Source: Roseivirga sp. (GTDB lineage Bacteria; Bacteroidota; Bacteroidia; Cytophagales; Cyclobacteriaceae). Taken from it: DNA of 64,000 nt. The stretch covers positions 776,001-840,000 of the forward strand of contig JAGYIY010000001.1 of NCBI GenBank assembly GCA_018402485.1, written 5' to 3'. This document shows, piece by piece, positions 55,064 through 63,033 of this stretch (positions are counted from its first letter, which is position 1; every line of letters begins with the position of its first letter). The translations under genes and the position numbers were made by a program. A model generated the notes under the pieces. That model searched no databases and was not told where the DNA came from. It worked only from the letters and a program-made list of their open reading frames with translations.

Positions 55064-56575
55064 ATGGAAAAACGCGTGCTGCTTATGATTCTCGATGGAT
55101 GGGGAATCGCTGCTGACAAAAAAGTTTCTGCAATCGACAAAGCCAATACTCCGGTTTATGATGGTTTATTGAGAAAATATGCGAATAGTAAACTGGAAGC
55201 TTCGGGTTTGGCCGTAGGTTTGCCTGAAGGACAAATGGGAAACTCGGAAGTAGGGCACATGAACATAGGTGCTGGAAGAGTGGTTTATCAGGATTTGGTA
55301 AAAATCAATAAGGCCTTGGAGGAAAATACACTCAAAGACAATGAGGTATTGCAGAAAGCGTTGGCCAAGGCCAAGGCATCGAATAGAAAGGTGCACCTAA
55401 TGGGCTTGGTTTCAGATGGTGGTGTCCATTCTCATACAAATCATTTGAAAGAACTTATGAGTATTTGTGCTGATGAAGGCATAGAAAATGTATTCATTCA
55501 TGCCTTTACCGACGGTAGAGATACTGACCCGAAAGGAGGGCAGGCTTATTTACAGGAAGTTTTAGATCATGCCAAAGAAACAACAGGTCATTTAGCTACG
55601 GTTTGTGGTAGGTATTTTGCCATGGATCGCGATAAACGTTGGGAAAGGGTGAAGAAGGCATATGATTGCCTGGTCAAAGGGGTTGGAGAGCCCTCGCACC
55701 ATATGATTGAAAGTCTTAAAAAGGCTTACAGTGAAGGAACTACGGATGAGTTTATTGAGCCCATTGTAAATGCTGAGGTGGATAGTAAAATTCAGCAGGG
55801 CGATGTGGTCATTTGTTTTAACTTTAGAACCGACCGAGGTCGACAAATTACTCAGGTGCTAACGCAAGAAGACTTTCCCGATCATGACATGAGCAAACTG
55901 GCACTTACTTATGTTACGATGACCAATTATGATCCAACCTTTAAAGGGGTTGAAGTTATTTTTGATAAGGACAATTTGGAAAACACTTTGGGTGAGGTGT
56001 TAGAAAAGTACAAGAGGAAACAAATTAGAATTGCAGAAACAGAGAAATATCCTCATGTAACATTCTTTTTTAGCGGAGGAAGGGAAGACGAATTTGAAGG
56101 CGAAAGACGAATTCTCTGTCCGTCTCCGAAAGTAGCCACCTATGACTTACAGCCCGAAATGAGCGCTCGTGATATTCAAGATGCTATCATTCCTGAAATA
56201 GAATCAAAGTCAGCGGACTTCATTTGTTTGAATTTTGCCAATCCGGATATGGTAGGGCATACAGGCGATTTTGACGCTGCCATAAAAGCCTGTGAAACGG
56301 TAGACGCTTGTGCTGGCGCTGTTTTAGATGCTGCTTTAGCCAATGATTACACATCGATAGTGATTGCCGACCATGGTAATTCGGACATGATGGTCAATGC
56401 TGATGGAAGTCCAAATACGGCACATACCACCAATTTAGTGCCTTGCATATTGGTTGACCGTGAATTAAACCCAAAGATGGCCGATGGAAAATTAGGAGAT
56501 TTGGCACCAACAATTCTAAAATTAATGGGGATTCAACCACCCAAAGAAATGACAGGAAATGTTCTGATCTCATGA
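55064..56575 (+). CDS. gpmI: 2,3-bisphosphoglycerate-independent phosphoglycerate mutase
   Basis: A 503-residue cofactor-independent glycolytic mutase interconverting 3- and 2-phosphoglycerate, full length. The metal-binding Asp is in LLMILDGWGIAA (Asp11), the phosphoserine nucleophile is Ser61 in MGNSEVGHMNIGAGR, and the second metal cluster is in LNFANPDMVGHTGDFDAA and VIADHGNSDMM. The N-terminus matches the family at ATG 55064. Its stop overlaps the start of the lipoprotein gene by 4 bases. Confidence 0.99.
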   Translation: MEKRVLLMILDGWGIAADKKVSAIDKANTPVYDGLLRKYANSKLEASGLAVGLPEGQMGNSEVGHMNIGAGRVVYQDLVKINKALEENTLKDNEVLQKALAKAKASNRKVHLMGLVSDGGVHSHTNHLKELMSICADEGIENVFIHAFTDGRDTDPKGGQAYLQEVLDHAKETTGHLATVCGRYFAMDRDKRWERVKKAYDCLVKGVGEPSHHMIESLKKAYSEGTTDEFIEPIVNAEVDSKIQQGDVVICFNFRTDRGRQITQVLTQEDFPDHDMSKLALTYVTMTNYDPTFKGVEVIFDKDNLENTLGEVLEKYKRKQIRIAETEKYPHVTFFFSGGREDEFEGERRILCPSPKVATYDLQPEMSARDIQDAIIPEIESKSADFICLNFANPDMVGHTGDFDAAIKACETVDACAGAVLDAALANDYTSIVIADHGNSDMMVNADGSPNTAHTTNLVPCILVDRELNPKMADGKLGDLAPTILKLMGIQPPKEMTGNVLIS

Positions 56576-57141
56576 GCCGATTTATAGCCATTATCTTGGT
56601 AATCTTATTGGCCTTTTCTGCCTGTCAAAAACAGAGTAAGCCTAATGTGCATCAGCAGAAACGCTACGATTTAGAGCAGGTTATTGAAGGAGAAATTAAC
56701 TATTTGCTAAGCGCAAATAAAAGGTTAGAGAAATCTTTATATAACAATGGTGAAGAGGAGAAAGTAATTCTGAACCCAGTGGATACAGCTGCCTGGCGTC
56801 AGCAATTTTCATCTCTGATTGAGGCAAATATTAACAAAGTCGCCTACCTCAATGCGTTTAAAAAGGAAGAAACATTAACAGAGGAGGGAACTCAAATCGC
56901 TTATACAGCTGTGGTAAAAGATACACCTGTGCAATTATTTGTTATGAAATACCAAAAGGATCGATTGTATGCCATTGACATTGTTTTTATGGAAAGGAAT
57001 TTGGTTTATACTCACATTAAAGAAATGACTGTTTATTTTGATCCGATAAGCCAACACATCAGTTCCTTTACCATTTCAGGGAAAGAAAAGATGATTTTCA
57101 AGTCTGCTTTTGATTATGAGGTGAAAGCCAATATAGTCTAG
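56572..57141 (+). CDS. Small lipoprotein, unknown, coupled to gpmI
   Basis: A 189-residue lipoprotein with lipobox LLAFSACQKQ (Cys16). The rest is charged and mixed helix/strand (LEQVIEGEINYLLSANKRL, VMKYQKDRLYAIDIVFME, HISSFTISGKEKMIFKSAF). No family recognised. ATGA overlap with the gpmI stop shows translational coupling, although no functional link with glycolysis is evident. Confidence 0.8.
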   Translation: MSRFIAIILVILLAFSACQKQSKPNVHQQKRYDLEQVIEGEINYLLSANKRLEKSLYNNGEEEKVILNPVDTAAWRQQFSSLIEANINKVAYLNAFKKEETLTEEGTQIAYTAVVKDTPVQLFVMKYQKDRLYAIDIVFMERNLVYTHIKEMTVYFDPISQHISSFTISGKEKMIFKSAFDYEVKANIV

Positions 57142-57152
57142 TCTTTACTTCA

Positions 57153-58082
57153 TTAAACCTGTAGTATGGCCTCTATAAAATTAAAGTTCTCTTTGTCTTT
57201 CTTGACAAGGAAAATAGGAATTTCATTACCTTCGGTAAGCAGCTTTTCCGCTACACTTCCTATCAAGATAGATGCTAGTACTGAGCGACCTTTCGAGCCT
57301 AATAGAATCATGTCTACTCCTATTTCAATCCCGGTTTTATAGATTTTATCTGCTGGGTGTATGTCATCATCTAAGGCATATGTATTTTCATAATTTACAT
57401 TTTCCACATCCATTGACTCAAAGAATCTTTCACAATCCTTTTTCGTGTTTTCTAACATTATTTCAGCAAACTCATCATAAGTTTTACCTGTTTTATAGTA
57501 ACCAGAAGGAACACGATAGACATGGTTGCTGTATAACTTTGCATTGGTTTTCTTTTGTAAATCAATACCAATTTCAAAAGCTATTTTAGAGTGTTCAGAA
57601 TAATCGATTGACACTAAAACTTTTTTCAATTGAAGGGGAGGGTTTTCCGTGACAAAAATTACCGATGATGATGTCGATTTGGCAATTTTTTTTGCGTTGA
57701 GTCCACTTCCATAAAGCTTTGATTTTTTTCCCAATAGGGTGAGGTCAATCAATTTGATTTTAGACAATTTTAAAATCTCCTCTGTAACTTTTCCTGTGAA
57801 TACATTCACATGTATTTCACATTGACTTTGAGCTGTAAAATGCTGTCCTATAGTATCATGCAAGCTTCTTTCGAGTGTTTCGTCAATGGGGGCTATCAGA
57901 TCTCCATACTTTTCTTCTATTTCTTTAGGAAGATCAAAAGAAGAAGTAATGTGTATAAAATAGACCTGCGTAATGCTAAAAGTTTCTACCACCATGGAAG
58001 CATATTTTAAAACATGCTCGTCCATTCCAGTTAAATCTAAGGCGACCATCATTCGGTCGAATTTGCTTAAGTCTTCCATCAT
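57153..58082 (-). CDS. Universal stress protein with two UspA domains
   Basis: A 309-residue tandem UspA protein. The second domain (about 152-300) carries the ATP-binding pattern G-x2-G-x9-G-S (LLGSKGRSVLASILIGSVAE) and the strand VLVSIDYSEHSKIAFEI. The first domain (about 1-148) has MVALDLTGMDEHVLKYA, but its nucleotide motif (GKKSKLYGSGLNAKKIA) is degenerate, so only one domain is likely to bind ATP. These proteins help survival under stress. A second ATG one codon in is also possible. Confidence 0.93.
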   Translation of the reverse strand: MMEDLSKFDRMMVALDLTGMDEHVLKYASMVVETFSITQVYFIHITSSFDLPKEIEEKYGDLIAPIDETLERSLHDTIGQHFTAQSQCEIHVNVFTGKVTEEILKLSKIKLIDLTLLGKKSKLYGSGLNAKKIAKSTSSSVIFVTENPPLQLKKVLVSIDYSEHSKIAFEIGIDLQKKTNAKLYSNHVYRVPSGYYKTGKTYDEFAEIMLENTKKDCERFFESMDVENVNYENTYALDDDIHPADKIYKTGIEIGVDMILLGSKGRSVLASILIGSVAEKLLTEGNEIPIFLVKKDKENFNFIEAILQV

Positions 58083-58202
58083 CTTTGCGCTATAACACTC
58101 CTAATTTATGGAATTATAATTTGATCGCGAAGCACCGCTTGTTTTTTAGCTTTGCACTTGGTGTTTTCTTTAGTTTCTTTGCACTGCACTAAATCTCCTA
58201 TC

Positions 58203-58526
58203 GTGTCGAACCCCAATTTTATTGAACGCTTACAAAAGAAATGGCAATTGAAATCTATCTTCCAAACCATGATGGTACTCATTGTTTTTGCCTTTACCGG
58301 TAGTACAGTTCTATTTCTTAAACCGTTTATTTTTGAATGGATAGGTTTAGATCATTTATCTATGCCGGTAAAAATCTTGATGTACATTGTTTTGGTCATG
58401 CCACTTTATCAAATTCTGATTTTAATCTACGGCTTTTTATTCGGGCAGTTTGCTTTTTTTCTCAGGTGGGAAAAGCAATTTCTCAATCGCTTGGGGAGCT
58501 TGTTTAAAGGACGAAAAAATAACTAA
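58203..58526 (+). CDS. Small two-helix membrane protein (DUF6787-like)
   Basis: A 107-residue protein if it starts at GTG 58203 (SNPNFIERLQKKW); the longer frame from 58152 adds 17 residues that look non-native. Two membrane helices (FQTMMVLIVFAFTGSTVLF and IYIVLVMPLYQILILIYGFL-like, about residues 25-43 and 64-88) are followed by the aromatic/basic tail FAFFLRWEKQFLNRLG. The layout resembles the small Bacteroidota DUF6787 proteins, an assignment from memory and not certain. It lies upstream of the Fur-family gene. Confidence 0.7.
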   Translation: MSNPNFIERLQKKWQLKSIFQTMMVLIVFAFTGSTVLFLKPFIFEWIGLDHLSMPVKILMYIVLVMPLYQILILIYGFLFGQFAFFLRWEKQFLNRLGSLFKGRKNN

Positions 58527-58580
58527 AGTAAGAACTTAACAGAAACGATACCTGTTGCATCACTAAAAATAAAGTTGATT

Positions 58581-58994
58581 ATGGAAAAAGAGGTTCAGGT
58601 CATTTTGAAGGAACATTCGCTGAGGCAAACCAACAGCAGAGCGGATATTGTTTCCTTTTTTCTTAAGCATAAAAAAGCCATTTCTCATAGCGATATCGAG
58701 TCGCAACTTGGTGGAAAATATGACCGTGTTACCATTTACCGTACATTGAAATCTTTTATTGATAAAGGGTTAATTCACCAGGTGTTGGATGATGGACAAT
58801 CTACGCTCTACGCGCTATGCAGCGATTGCACAACTTTGGAACACCAACACAATCATATTCATTTTAAATGTCTGAAATGTGAAGAAACGGTATGCTTAGA
58901 AGGAGTAACCATTCCCAAAGTTCAGCTTCCTGAAGGCTTTGAGGTTGAAGATAGTAATTTTCTGATTACAGGGGTCTGTAGAAACTGTACTTAG
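58581..58994 (+). CDS. Fur-family transcriptional regulator
   Basis: A 137-residue metal-responsive repressor from ATG 58581 (TTG 58575 is two codons earlier). The winged helix covers residues about 1-80 (LRQTNSRADIVSFFLKH, ISHSDIESQLGGKYDRVTIY, RTLKSFIDKGLIHQV). The C-terminal dimerisation domain has CLKCEETVCLEG and GVCRNCT, four cysteines likely to hold structural zinc, and the histidine-rich EHQHNHIHF for metal sensing. The target metal is not decided; Zur-like zinc sensing is possible. It overlaps the convergent 77-residue gene by 4 bases. Confidence 0.94.
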   Translation: MEKEVQVILKEHSLRQTNSRADIVSFFLKHKKAISHSDIESQLGGKYDRVTIYRTLKSFIDKGLIHQVLDDGQSTLYALCSDCTTLEHQHNHIHFKCLKCEETVCLEGVTIPKVQLPEGFEVEDSNFLITGVCRNCT

Positions 58995-59224
58995 TATTCA
59001 AAAACAGGCTCTTTTTTTATTTCATCTTTTTGACCTGTTGGTTCGTTTGGCCAAACAATTCCAGGTGGTAAATCGATAACAGGAGGCTGTTCTAATGCAC
59101 TCTGACCACCTTCATCATCATTTCCAGTATTTTTCTTTCCTGAGCGCATTAAGCGAACACTCAAATAAATTAATAGCAGGTATGTAATACTGCTTAAGAA
59201 AAGGTCATAGTAAATCGAACTCAT
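58991..59224 (-). CDS. Small single-helix membrane protein, unknown
   Basis: A 77-residue protein with one N-terminal membrane helix (LFLSSITYLLLIYLSVRLM) and an acidic, proline-rich tail (DLPPGIVWPNEPTGQ). No family recognised. It follows the NhaD-type antiporter gene by 36 bases in the same direction; on that basis it may be a small partner of the antiporter. Confidence 0.62.
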   Translation of the reverse strand: MSSIYYDLFLSSITYLLLIYLSVRLMRSGKKNTGNDDEGGQSALEQPPVIDLPPGIVWPNEPTGQKDEIKKEPVFEY

Positions 59225-59260
59225 ACTGTTCTAATATACTGTGAACATACCCCTTTTGTT

Positions 59261-60775
59261 TTACAGGTAAAAGAAAATGAGCCAAACAATGATGAATAAG
59301 GGGATTAAAAAAGGAATAGAATAGCGAATGATATATCCAAAAAATGAAGGCATGTGTATTCCTGTTTGCTCAGCTATTGATTTCACCATAAAGTTGGGGC
59401 CATTGCCTATATAGGTCATTGCACCAAAGAAAACAGAGGCAACAGCAATGGCTGTGAGTTTCATAATAGACCCATCGTAAACACCACCGTTGGCGTAGTC
59501 TTGCACTTGCGCAACCACACTTATATCAGCGCCCTGAGAGGCCATAGCCGCGGCAAGGAAATTAAGGTATGTAGGCGCATTATCCAGGAAGCCTGACAAT
59601 AAACCCGTACCCCAATATAAAGTATTGGCGCTTATCAAAGCAGCTCCTGATTCTGACTTAGCGAATTCAGAAACAAGTTCCAGGGCCGGCATCATCGTAC
59701 CAAAAATACCAATGAAGATGAATGCTACTTCACGAATGGGTTCAAAATTAAATTCGTTTCCGGATAGGGCTTTTTTACTGGCAAACTTAAACGAGAAAAG
59801 GCCAACTGAAAACATAATGATTTCACGTAAGAAGGAGAACTTCTGACCGTCATACACAATTGCAGGGACACCCTCAATTACATTAGGATCTAAAAATACA
59901 GAGCCTATGACCACAGCTAACCAGAAAAAATTTTTTGCCCCTACAATGCTGATTTTATTAGAATAAGTGGCCGAAGCTTCTTCCAAGGAGATGTTTTCAC
60001 TACCTCCGTTTCTTTTATCATAAAAGTAAAAGAGGGTAGCCAAAATGGTTATCGCAAAAGCCCATGGAACAAAGTTGTGTATCAACGTCCAGGTAAAAGG
60101 TACACCTTTAAGAAAACCTAAGAATAAAGGCGGGTCACCAATGGGCGTAAGTGAACCCCCAATGTTACTTACCATGAATATAAAAAATACAATGTGATAA
60201 GGTCTGATGCGATCCTTGTTTAACCGTATAAAAGGCCTAATCAAAAGCATGGAAGCTCCTGTTGTCCCGATCAAATTAGCCACCATAGCGCCAATCACAA
60301 GCAGACCTACGTTTGCACCTGGGGTGGCTCGTTTATCCACGCTGATCATAATGCCTCCAGAAGCAATGTATAAAGAGGAAAGCAAGGCAATAAATTGCAA
60401 GTATTCGGCCAATGCATGAATGGGCGCATGAATGTTATCTAATCCAAAAAGGTAGTAAATCACCACAATGGATGCTAAGACCACGGCAATCAAAGGATAG
60501 TTTTTATGCCAAAAATGTTCATAGAATAAAGGCCCTGTGGCAATCATTCCTAACAATAAAACAAATGGAATAACAGACCAGCCCGGGGGCTTATCGGCAT
60601 GGTGTTCTTCTGCCTCCTCATGATCTTCTTGATGATCATCAATCGAAGCATCATCACTTTGATTGACCATTTTAATAAACGATGTCTCTTGAGAGATGTA
60701 CTCTGCTTGAGAAAACTGCGGCATGATGGCATTCAGCCAAAATAGAAACAGAAATAGTTTACCGAGTTTTTTCAT
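59261..60775 (-). CDS. NhaD-type sodium/proton antiporter
   Basis: A 504-residue inner-membrane transporter of the ion-transporter superfamily. After an N-terminal hydrophobic segment comes an acidic, His-rich loop (DDHQEDHEEAEEHHADK), then about eleven membrane helices. Family motifs are NIGGSLTPIGDPPLFLGFL, GTTGASMLLIRPFIRLN, LDNAPTYLNFLAAAM and GAMTYIGNGPNFMVKSIA. NhaD proteins expel sodium in exchange for protons, fitting a marine or saline habitat. The His-rich loop might bind metal or sense pH, which is an inference. It is transcribed before the 77-residue gene. Confidence 0.9.
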   Translation of the reverse strand: MKKLGKLFLFLFWLNAIMPQFSQAEYISQETSFIKMVNQSDDASIDDHQEDHEEAEEHHADKPPGWSVIPFVLLLGMIATGPLFYEHFWHKNYPLIAVVLASIVVIYYLFGLDNIHAPIHALAEYLQFIALLSSLYIASGGIMISVDKRATPGANVGLLVIGAMVANLIGTTGASMLLIRPFIRLNKDRIRPYHIVFFIFMVSNIGGSLTPIGDPPLFLGFLKGVPFTWTLIHNFVPWAFAITILATLFYFYDKRNGGSENISLEEASATYSNKISIVGAKNFFWLAVVIGSVFLDPNVIEGVPAIVYDGQKFSFLREIIMFSVGLFSFKFASKKALSGNEFNFEPIREVAFIFIGIFGTMMPALELVSEFAKSESGAALISANTLYWGTGLLSGFLDNAPTYLNFLAAAMASQGADISVVAQVQDYANGGVYDGSIMKLTAIAVASVFFGAMTYIGNGPNFMVKSIAEQTGIHMPSFFGYIIRYSIPFLIPLFIIVWLIFFYL

Positions 60776-60900
60776 GTTTTGAGTGAGCGTGAAGCGCCAA
60801 AATAAGTCATTCTACCCACAAATCAAACCTAGAATTTTTCAGGCTATCTCTACCGCATTTGAAGTGAATATACCTGGAAAGAATTGACAATTTAGTAAAA

Positions 60901-62001
60901 TTAGCGTAAACCAAAACCTTCCATTTGACCACTGCTGGTGTTTTTTTTGGCACCAGTCACAGAACACAATGTGTTTTCTTTTCCTAGGAAACGGAGTAGG
61001 CCCATATAGGCAAAAATTAGGGCTTCTTTGAAGGCTACGGTTTCATCATTTGGCATGTACCAAATGGCCTCGTGTTTACATCGTATACATTCCATTAAAA
61101 AATGGTTGTAGGCACCTCCGCCAGTGACCAATATTTCTACCTCTTTTCTGTTCCTGACTTGCTTTTGGATGGCTTCTGAAATGGCAATGACCATGGTATG
61201 CATTCTATCGGGAAGGCTGATATTTGCATTCCTAAGTAGGCTTTGCCAATAGGCTTGATAATCTTCGTAACCTAGCGATTTAGGATGCTTTTTTTGGAGG
61301 TATGGAATGTGGTTTAAAGCAAGCAGTAAACTTTGATTAATTTGACCACTTCTAGCGATTTTTCCAAGATCATCGTAAGCTAACCCGGCTTCTTGAGCGA
61401 GATCATTTAGCGCCATATTCACAGGACATATGTCATAGGCTATTCGTTCCCCATTGGCTTGATAAGAAATGTTGGCAATGCCACCTAAGTTCAGACAATA
61501 ATCGTAAGTCGCAAATAGATCACGGTCCCCGATGGGAACTAATGGTGCACCTTGCCCACCCAAGCTTACGTCTTGTTGCCGAAAATTAAATAGGACGGGC
61601 AGGCCGGTAATGTCATGGATTTGCTTTCCATTACCAATTTGAAGGGTAATACCTTTTGAGGGTTGATGTAGAAGCGTATGCCCATGAGAGGCGATAAAAT
61701 CAATTTCTGAATTTTTATCCAACAAGAAATCTAGGATGGAATGTCCAATAAATGCTCCGAACTCGGCATCTAGTTTTTCAATCTCATACCCGTTTAGAGA
61801 GGTACTTTTTTGGAGGAGGTCAACTAACTCGGGCTTATGCGGGTAAGTTGCGGTTTTACGAAAGGTGTATGACCATCGGTTATCCCTATTTTCAAAACGA
61901 ACCCAAGCCAAATCTAGGCCATCTAGCGATGTACCTGACATAACTCCCACTATCTGATAAACATCTTTAAATTTTTTTCTTGAGTGCATAATTGTGCTCA
62001 T
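60901..62001 (-). CDS. anmK: Anhydro-N-acetylmuramic acid kinase
   Basis: A 366-residue sugar kinase that phosphorylates and opens 1,6-anhydro-N-acetylmuramic acid, recycling cell-wall turnover products to N-acetylmuramate 6-phosphate. The ATP-binding loop is VGVMSGTSLDGLDLAWV, other family motifs are FIASHGHTLLHQPSKGITLQ, LNLGGIANISYQ, YDICPVNMALNDL and EILVTGGGAYNHFLMECI. An internal ATG at 61989 is an alternative start. No murQ or permease gene is adjacent. Confidence 0.97.
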   Translation of the reverse strand: MSTIMHSRKKFKDVYQIVGVMSGTSLDGLDLAWVRFENRDNRWSYTFRKTATYPHKPELVDLLQKSTSLNGYEIEKLDAEFGAFIGHSILDFLLDKNSEIDFIASHGHTLLHQPSKGITLQIGNGKQIHDITGLPVLFNFRQQDVSLGGQGAPLVPIGDRDLFATYDYCLNLGGIANISYQANGERIAYDICPVNMALNDLAQEAGLAYDDLGKIARSGQINQSLLLALNHIPYLQKKHPKSLGYEDYQAYWQSLLRNANISLPDRMHTMVIAISEAIQKQVRNRKEVEILVTGGGAYNHFLMECIRCKHEAIWYMPNDETVAFKEALIFAYMGLLRFLGKENTLCSVTGAKKNTSSGQMEGFGLR

Positions 62002-62036
62002 GAATCGAAATAAACCTGATATAGGCAGACAAGAAA

Positions 62037-62252
62037 CTAACGATTTTTTCTTGCCTTCATTCTTGCCGGTAGGTATTTATACCGGTAGTAACCGTAACCA
62101 ACACCTGCTGGCAAGGCAATGAGTAAATTCAATAAATTATTCTCAACCTCCATGGGTTTTTCTGCATCGAAATATGGGATGCCTACGTAAACAATGAGCC
62201 AAATTACGACCATGAATAAAATGCCTTTTAGGGCCCAATGAATTTTTGTCAT
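62037..62252 (-). CDS. Small two-helix membrane protein coupled to coaX
   Basis: A 71-residue protein with two membrane helices (GILFMVVIWLIVYVGIPYF and LLNLLIALPAGVGYGYYRY) and a basic end (LPARMKARKNR). Its ATG overlaps the coaX stop (ATGA), so it is translationally coupled. No family recognised. Confidence 0.7.
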   Translation of the reverse strand: MTKIHWALKGILFMVVIWLIVYVGIPYFDAEKPMEVENNLLNLLIALPAGVGYGYYRYKYLPARMKARKNR

Positions 62253-63016
62253 TTTCTTATGAGATTATGAATGAGTCTTAACCCTTCAAGGGTTAAGTTT
62301 TTATCTACCTTATGAAACCGAGCATGCAAAGGGTGCAATATAGAGGAAAGGCCACCAGTAGCAATAACCGTTGACGAATAACCGAGCTCTTCTTCAATTT
62401 TGTCGAGCATTCCTTCGATCATGCTTACATAACCCCAAAGAATACCTGCTTGAATAGCTTCAGTAGTGTTTTTCCCCATCTTCGAATCTGGCAGCTCAAG
62501 TGGTACATCAGGTAATTGAGCTGTATTTCCAACCAATGCCTTGATGGCTGTTTTTAATCCTGGAGCTATACTTACGCCCAAAACGGTTCCTTTGGCATTG
62601 ACCACTGTAAAGGTCAATGCTGTTCCAAAGTCGATGATAATGATATTTTTTTTGTAATGCATGAACCCAGCCACCGCATTGGCTAATAGATCGGTTCCAA
62701 TTTGATAGGGTTGTAAGGTACGAACCGGCAACTGATCGAAAATTTTTGGCTCAATAAATAGTGGTTTTCGATGAATCAAAGGTTTGGAAAATTCTGTCAA
62801 AATGGGATTGAGCTGAGGAACAACCGAAGATATGACAACAGCCTCCACATCTTCTAACTTTAGGTTGGCTTCTAAAAACTGAAGCCGAAGGAAGAGCTCG
62901 TACTCCATCTGGTTTTTTATAGGAAGCGTTTCGTATCTCCATTCGGCAATCCACTCTTGGTTTTTATAAATTCCAAAAACAATGTTGGTATTTCCGGCAT
63001 CAACAGCTAGTAGCAT
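62249..63016 (-). CDS. coaX: Type III pantothenate kinase
   Basis: A 255-residue kinase for the first step of coenzyme A synthesis. Family features are the phosphate motif LLAVDAGNTNIVFG, VVISSVVPQL, PYQIGTDLLANAVAG, IIIDFGTALTFTVVNAKG and the adenosine motif VIATGGLSSIL. It overlaps the small membrane protein gene by 4 bases and lies 17 bases downstream of the amidase gene. Confidence 0.97.
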   Translation of the reverse strand: MLLAVDAGNTNIVFGIYKNQEWIAEWRYETLPIKNQMEYELFLRLQFLEANLKLEDVEAVVISSVVPQLNPILTEFSKPLIHRKPLFIEPKIFDQLPVRTLQPYQIGTDLLANAVAGFMHYKKNIIIIDFGTALTFTVVNAKGTVLGVSIAPGLKTAIKALVGNTAQLPDVPLELPDSKMGKNTTEAIQAGILWGYVSMIEGMLDKIEEELGYSSTVIATGGLSSILHPLHARFHKVDKNLTLEGLRLIHNLIRK

Positions 63017-63033
63017 AAAAGATTGGGTCAGGT

